This document shows positions 62,203-64,000 of a DNA stretch of 64,000 nucleotides, piece by piece. The stretch spans positions 62,001 through 126,000 of the forward strand of contig JADFDJ010000004.1 of assembly GCA_018262895.1 (NCBI GenBank), read 5' to 3'. This DNA comes from Methanomassiliicoccus sp. GTDB lineage: Archaea; Thermoplasmatota; Thermoplasmata; Methanomassiliicoccales; Methanomassiliicoccaceae. Position numbers and translations under genes: made by a program. How positions within the stretch are numbered: the first letter of the stretch is position 1; the number at the start of each line of letters is the position of its first letter. The notes beneath the pieces are model-generated. The model was not told the origin of the DNA, ran no database searches, and worked only from the letters and a program-made list of their open reading frames with translations.

Positions 62203-63795
62203 TCAAAGGAGACGTGGACCGATCAGCTGCCACACGATTAGGAAGAGGACCAGCAGAGCGAAGGCCCAGGTAATGGAGTTCACATACTGGTCCCGGGTGG
62301 CCTGATCGGCCTTTTTCTTGACCTTGGCCACGATGCTATCCAGCCAATCCTTGAACAGGAACCCTCCGTCCAGCGGCACTGCCGGCAGGGCGTTGGTCAT
62401 GCCAACCATGAGGTTGATCCAGAATATCCAGTAAAGGCTGTTGGCGATCATCCAGAATATGTCGGTCGGTAGCCCGGCGAAGATGCCGCCAGGGACGAAA
62501 ATATCCGACAGAGGGCTCTGGAGAGGCTGAAGGCCGTAGAAAGGGAGAGCGATGTAGACCAGCGTTCCTGAGAGGTACTCGTTGAAGGAATCAGCGCCCG
62601 AGAAGGGATTGCCCAGCTTGTCAAGGATAACCTGAGGGTCGTTGGTCACAGCGCCCAGGTAGGCCGTGTTCACTCCCACATAGGCGATGTCCTCCGCATC
62701 CTGACCGTAATGGGTTGCGAAGTACTCCTTCTTGCTCACCGGCGTTATGCTGCTCACCGTGGTCGCCGTCTCATAGGATACGGAGGTAGAGTTGAAGACC
62801 AGGGCGGAGACCGGGACGGTGGTCCCCGGAACGATGGAAGTCAAGATGCTCTTGAAGTCCGCTTCGTTTCTTACTACGGAACCGTTCAGGGACGTCAAGA
62901 TCATCCCATTTCGCAGGCCTGCCTTGTCCGCCGGAAGATCATCGGCTACAGTGGTGAAGACCACCCCTGAGATGACGCTCGCCTGAAGTAGATCGTCGCC
63001 TCGATAGAAGGAGACGGTAGCGTTCGTACCGGGGTCAGGAGCGGCAAAATTGCCGTACTGCCCATCGCCTATGGCGACCTCGTCGACGGATATTATCTGG
63101 TCACCGTAGCCCAATCCTGCCCGCGCAGCTGGACTGCCATCGGCCACCGAGACCACCAAGGGGTTGTCCCTTATGGGCTCGGCCGACGACACCATGACGG
63201 AAGAGAACAACAGCGCGCAGATGAGGGCGGCTATTATATTGGTGCCCGGTCCCACAGCGTAGACCGAGGTCCTCTTCTTCTTCTCGACCTTCACCAATGC
63301 ATCCTCATCAGGCTCAACGAAGGCTCCCATGGGCACTACCAGGAATACTATCCCAAGCGCCTTGACCGCCATGTTCCCTACCCTTGTCAGGATCCCGTGG
63401 GCGAACTCGTGTATGAACACCGCCACGACCAGGCCCAGGATGCCGTACCAGATGGGGATTATGGGGTTGATGCCCGGTAGTCCGATTAGCATCTCCACGG
63501 AGGGGGCCTGTTCAGCAGGGATGCTGGGGACGAGGAACGCCTCCCATATCAGAAGGCTCATGATGAAGACCATGGTTCCTACGACGAGAACCTTGCTCAG
63601 CATGGCATAGGCGTTCCAGAACCTTGCGGGCTTGGACAGTTTATCGATAAGGTCCCTGCCCCGCTTGGTCCGCCACATGATGAACGGGCCCCACATGGAC
63701 ATGCTGTACTTCTCGAGGATCCCTTTTTTGTTAAGGACATATGCAAGTACAATGTAAATACCGATGACCGCCAGGGCGATGATTAGGCCGTCCAT
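62203..63795 (-). CDS. site-2-type membrane metalloprotease (M50)
   Basis: A 530-residue S2P/RseP-like intramembrane protease. The zinc motif HEFAH lies at 129-133, and the second motif DGG (PLDGGFLFKDW) is near 475. Two PDZ-like domains (about 205-260 and 265-330) are inserted between. Hydrophobic segments lie at 1-20, 60-85, 105-145, 180-200 and 430-525. The family cuts membrane-bound regulators after a first cut, releasing a signal. Substrate unknown. Start is ATG 63795. Confidence 0.9.
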   Translation of the reverse strand: MDGLIIALAVIGIYIVLAYVLNKKGILEKYSMSMWGPFIMWRTKRGRDLIDKLSKPARFWNAYAMLSKVLVVGTMVFIMSLLIWEAFLVPSIPAEQAPSVEMLIGLPGINPIIPIWYGILGLVVAVFIHEFAHGILTRVGNMAVKALGIVFLVVPMGAFVEPDEDALVKVEKKKRTSVYAVGPGTNIIAALICALLFSSVMVSSAEPIRDNPLVVSVADGSPAARAGLGYGDQIISVDEVAIGDGQYGNFAAPDPGTNATVSFYRGDDLLQASVISGVVFTTVADDLPADKAGLRNGMILTSLNGSVVRNEADFKSILTSIVPGTTVPVSALVFNSTSVSYETATTVSSITPVSKKEYFATHYGQDAEDIAYVGVNTAYLGAVTNDPQVILDKLGNPFSGADSFNEYLSGTLVYIALPFYGLQPLQSPLSDIFVPGGIFAGLPTDIFWMIANSLYWIFWINLMVGMTNALPAVPLDGGFLFKDWLDSIVAKVKKKADQATRDQYVNSITWAFALLVLFLIVWQLIGPRLL

Positions 63796-63872
63796 CCACT
63801 TCCTCGAAGCGCACTAACTACCTTTCACTATTAAACCATTAGGACTTAAAAACCATATGGAACGCGAGAAGC

Positions 63873-64000
63873 CTACTGCGGTTGACCTGGCTGGTCCCTT
63901 GCCCATACATCATTGGATATGTTCTCGTACACGGCGGCCATCTCATCGACCTCGGTCTTGCTCTCCTGAGGTATGGCCGCCAAACGAAGGATCTGGTCCC
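63873..64000 (-). CDS. C-terminal part of an unidentified protein, cut by window edge
   Basis: The last 42 codons of a minus-strand frame ending at TAG (63873-63875). The residues (DQILRLAAIPQESKTEVDEMAAVYENISNDVWARDQ) are helical and soluble. Too short to identify. It lies upstream of the S2P gene on the same strand, separated by about 78 bases. Confidence 0.6.
   Translation of the reverse strand, partial: DQILRLAAIPQESKTEVDEMAAVYENISNDVWARDQPGQPQ

Noticed and set aside
1-64000. CRISPR arrays, tRNA or rRNA genes, insertion sequences
   Set aside because: I saw no regular spaced repeats, tRNA-like clover arms, rRNA segments or transposase motifs in any frame.

Overview
The window is a stretch of archaeal chromosome with high GC outside a few AT-rich gaps. 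Signs that it is archaeal are TATA boxes 22-30 nt before many start codons, an archaeal-type SRP RNA, an archaeal S2P-type protease, a DUF1638 protein and a separately encoded LplA/LplB lipoate ligase of the kind described in Thermoplasma acidophilum. I infer a member of Thermoplasmatota, possibly near Methanomassiliicoccales. This comes from gene content read by eye, not from a tree. TAG is a common stop codon here, which argues against pyrrolysine-style amber decoding.

Layout. 1-8.4 kb: a condensation-fold acyltransferase running off the left edge, a MacB/LolCDE-type ABC transporter pair, a small Cys protein with a winged-helix protein and a membrane protein, and a 5'-truncated potassium channel. 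8.5-16.5 kb: a SAM methyltransferase, a very large PAS/GAF/PocR histidine kinase (about 1827 aa) and an MFS transporter. 16.6-23 kb: a minus-strand set of exported CxCH protein, NapH-like membrane ferredoxin and CcmF, divergent from a secreted DUF4430-like/PQQ-propeller/PKD protein. Together these look like a cytochrome or extracellular redox module. 23-30.7 kb: a small membrane ORF, then a LuxE - LuxC - epimerase operon (fatty-acyl activation and reduction), a HerA-like ATPase and a DUF937 protein. 30.8-34.5 kb: PsiE-like protein, small proteins, a broken zinc-finger gene, a stand-alone receiver protein and a ferredoxin. 34.5-47.5 kb: PepF oligopeptidase, a winged-helix protein of unknown function, thioesterase, ABM protein, ABC-F ATPase, DUF1638 protein, methyltransferase, PIG-L deacetylase, HisD, thioredoxin-like protein, parvulin and a flavin reductase. 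47.5-54 kb: two small zinc-finger proteins, a rubredoxin/FTR-like protein plus a CPHC thioredoxin, then lplB-lplA convergent with lipA-E1alpha-E1beta-E2 of a 2-oxoacid dehydrogenase complex. 54.3-59.1 kb: SDR, DUF2769, a cation diffusion facilitator with a damaged 5' end, SRP RNA, an AIR-synthase-related protein and a winged-helix protein. 59.2-64 kb: an AT-rich gap, anaerobic ribonucleotide reductase NrdD, a zinc-ribbon protein, an S2P protease and a gene running off the right edge.

Cooperating groups. LipA makes lipoyl groups and LplA/LplB ligates lipoate, both serving the E2 lipoyl domain beside them. No E3 is present in the window. The rubredoxin/FTR-like protein and the adjacent CPHC protein form a likely thiol-redox pair. 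CcmF, the NapH-like ferredoxin and the exported CxCH protein suggest c-type cytochrome maturation or an unusual heme attachment. Many start codons were moved from the longest possible ORF because a TATA box or ribosome-binding site pointed to an internal start; each case is explained in its entry.
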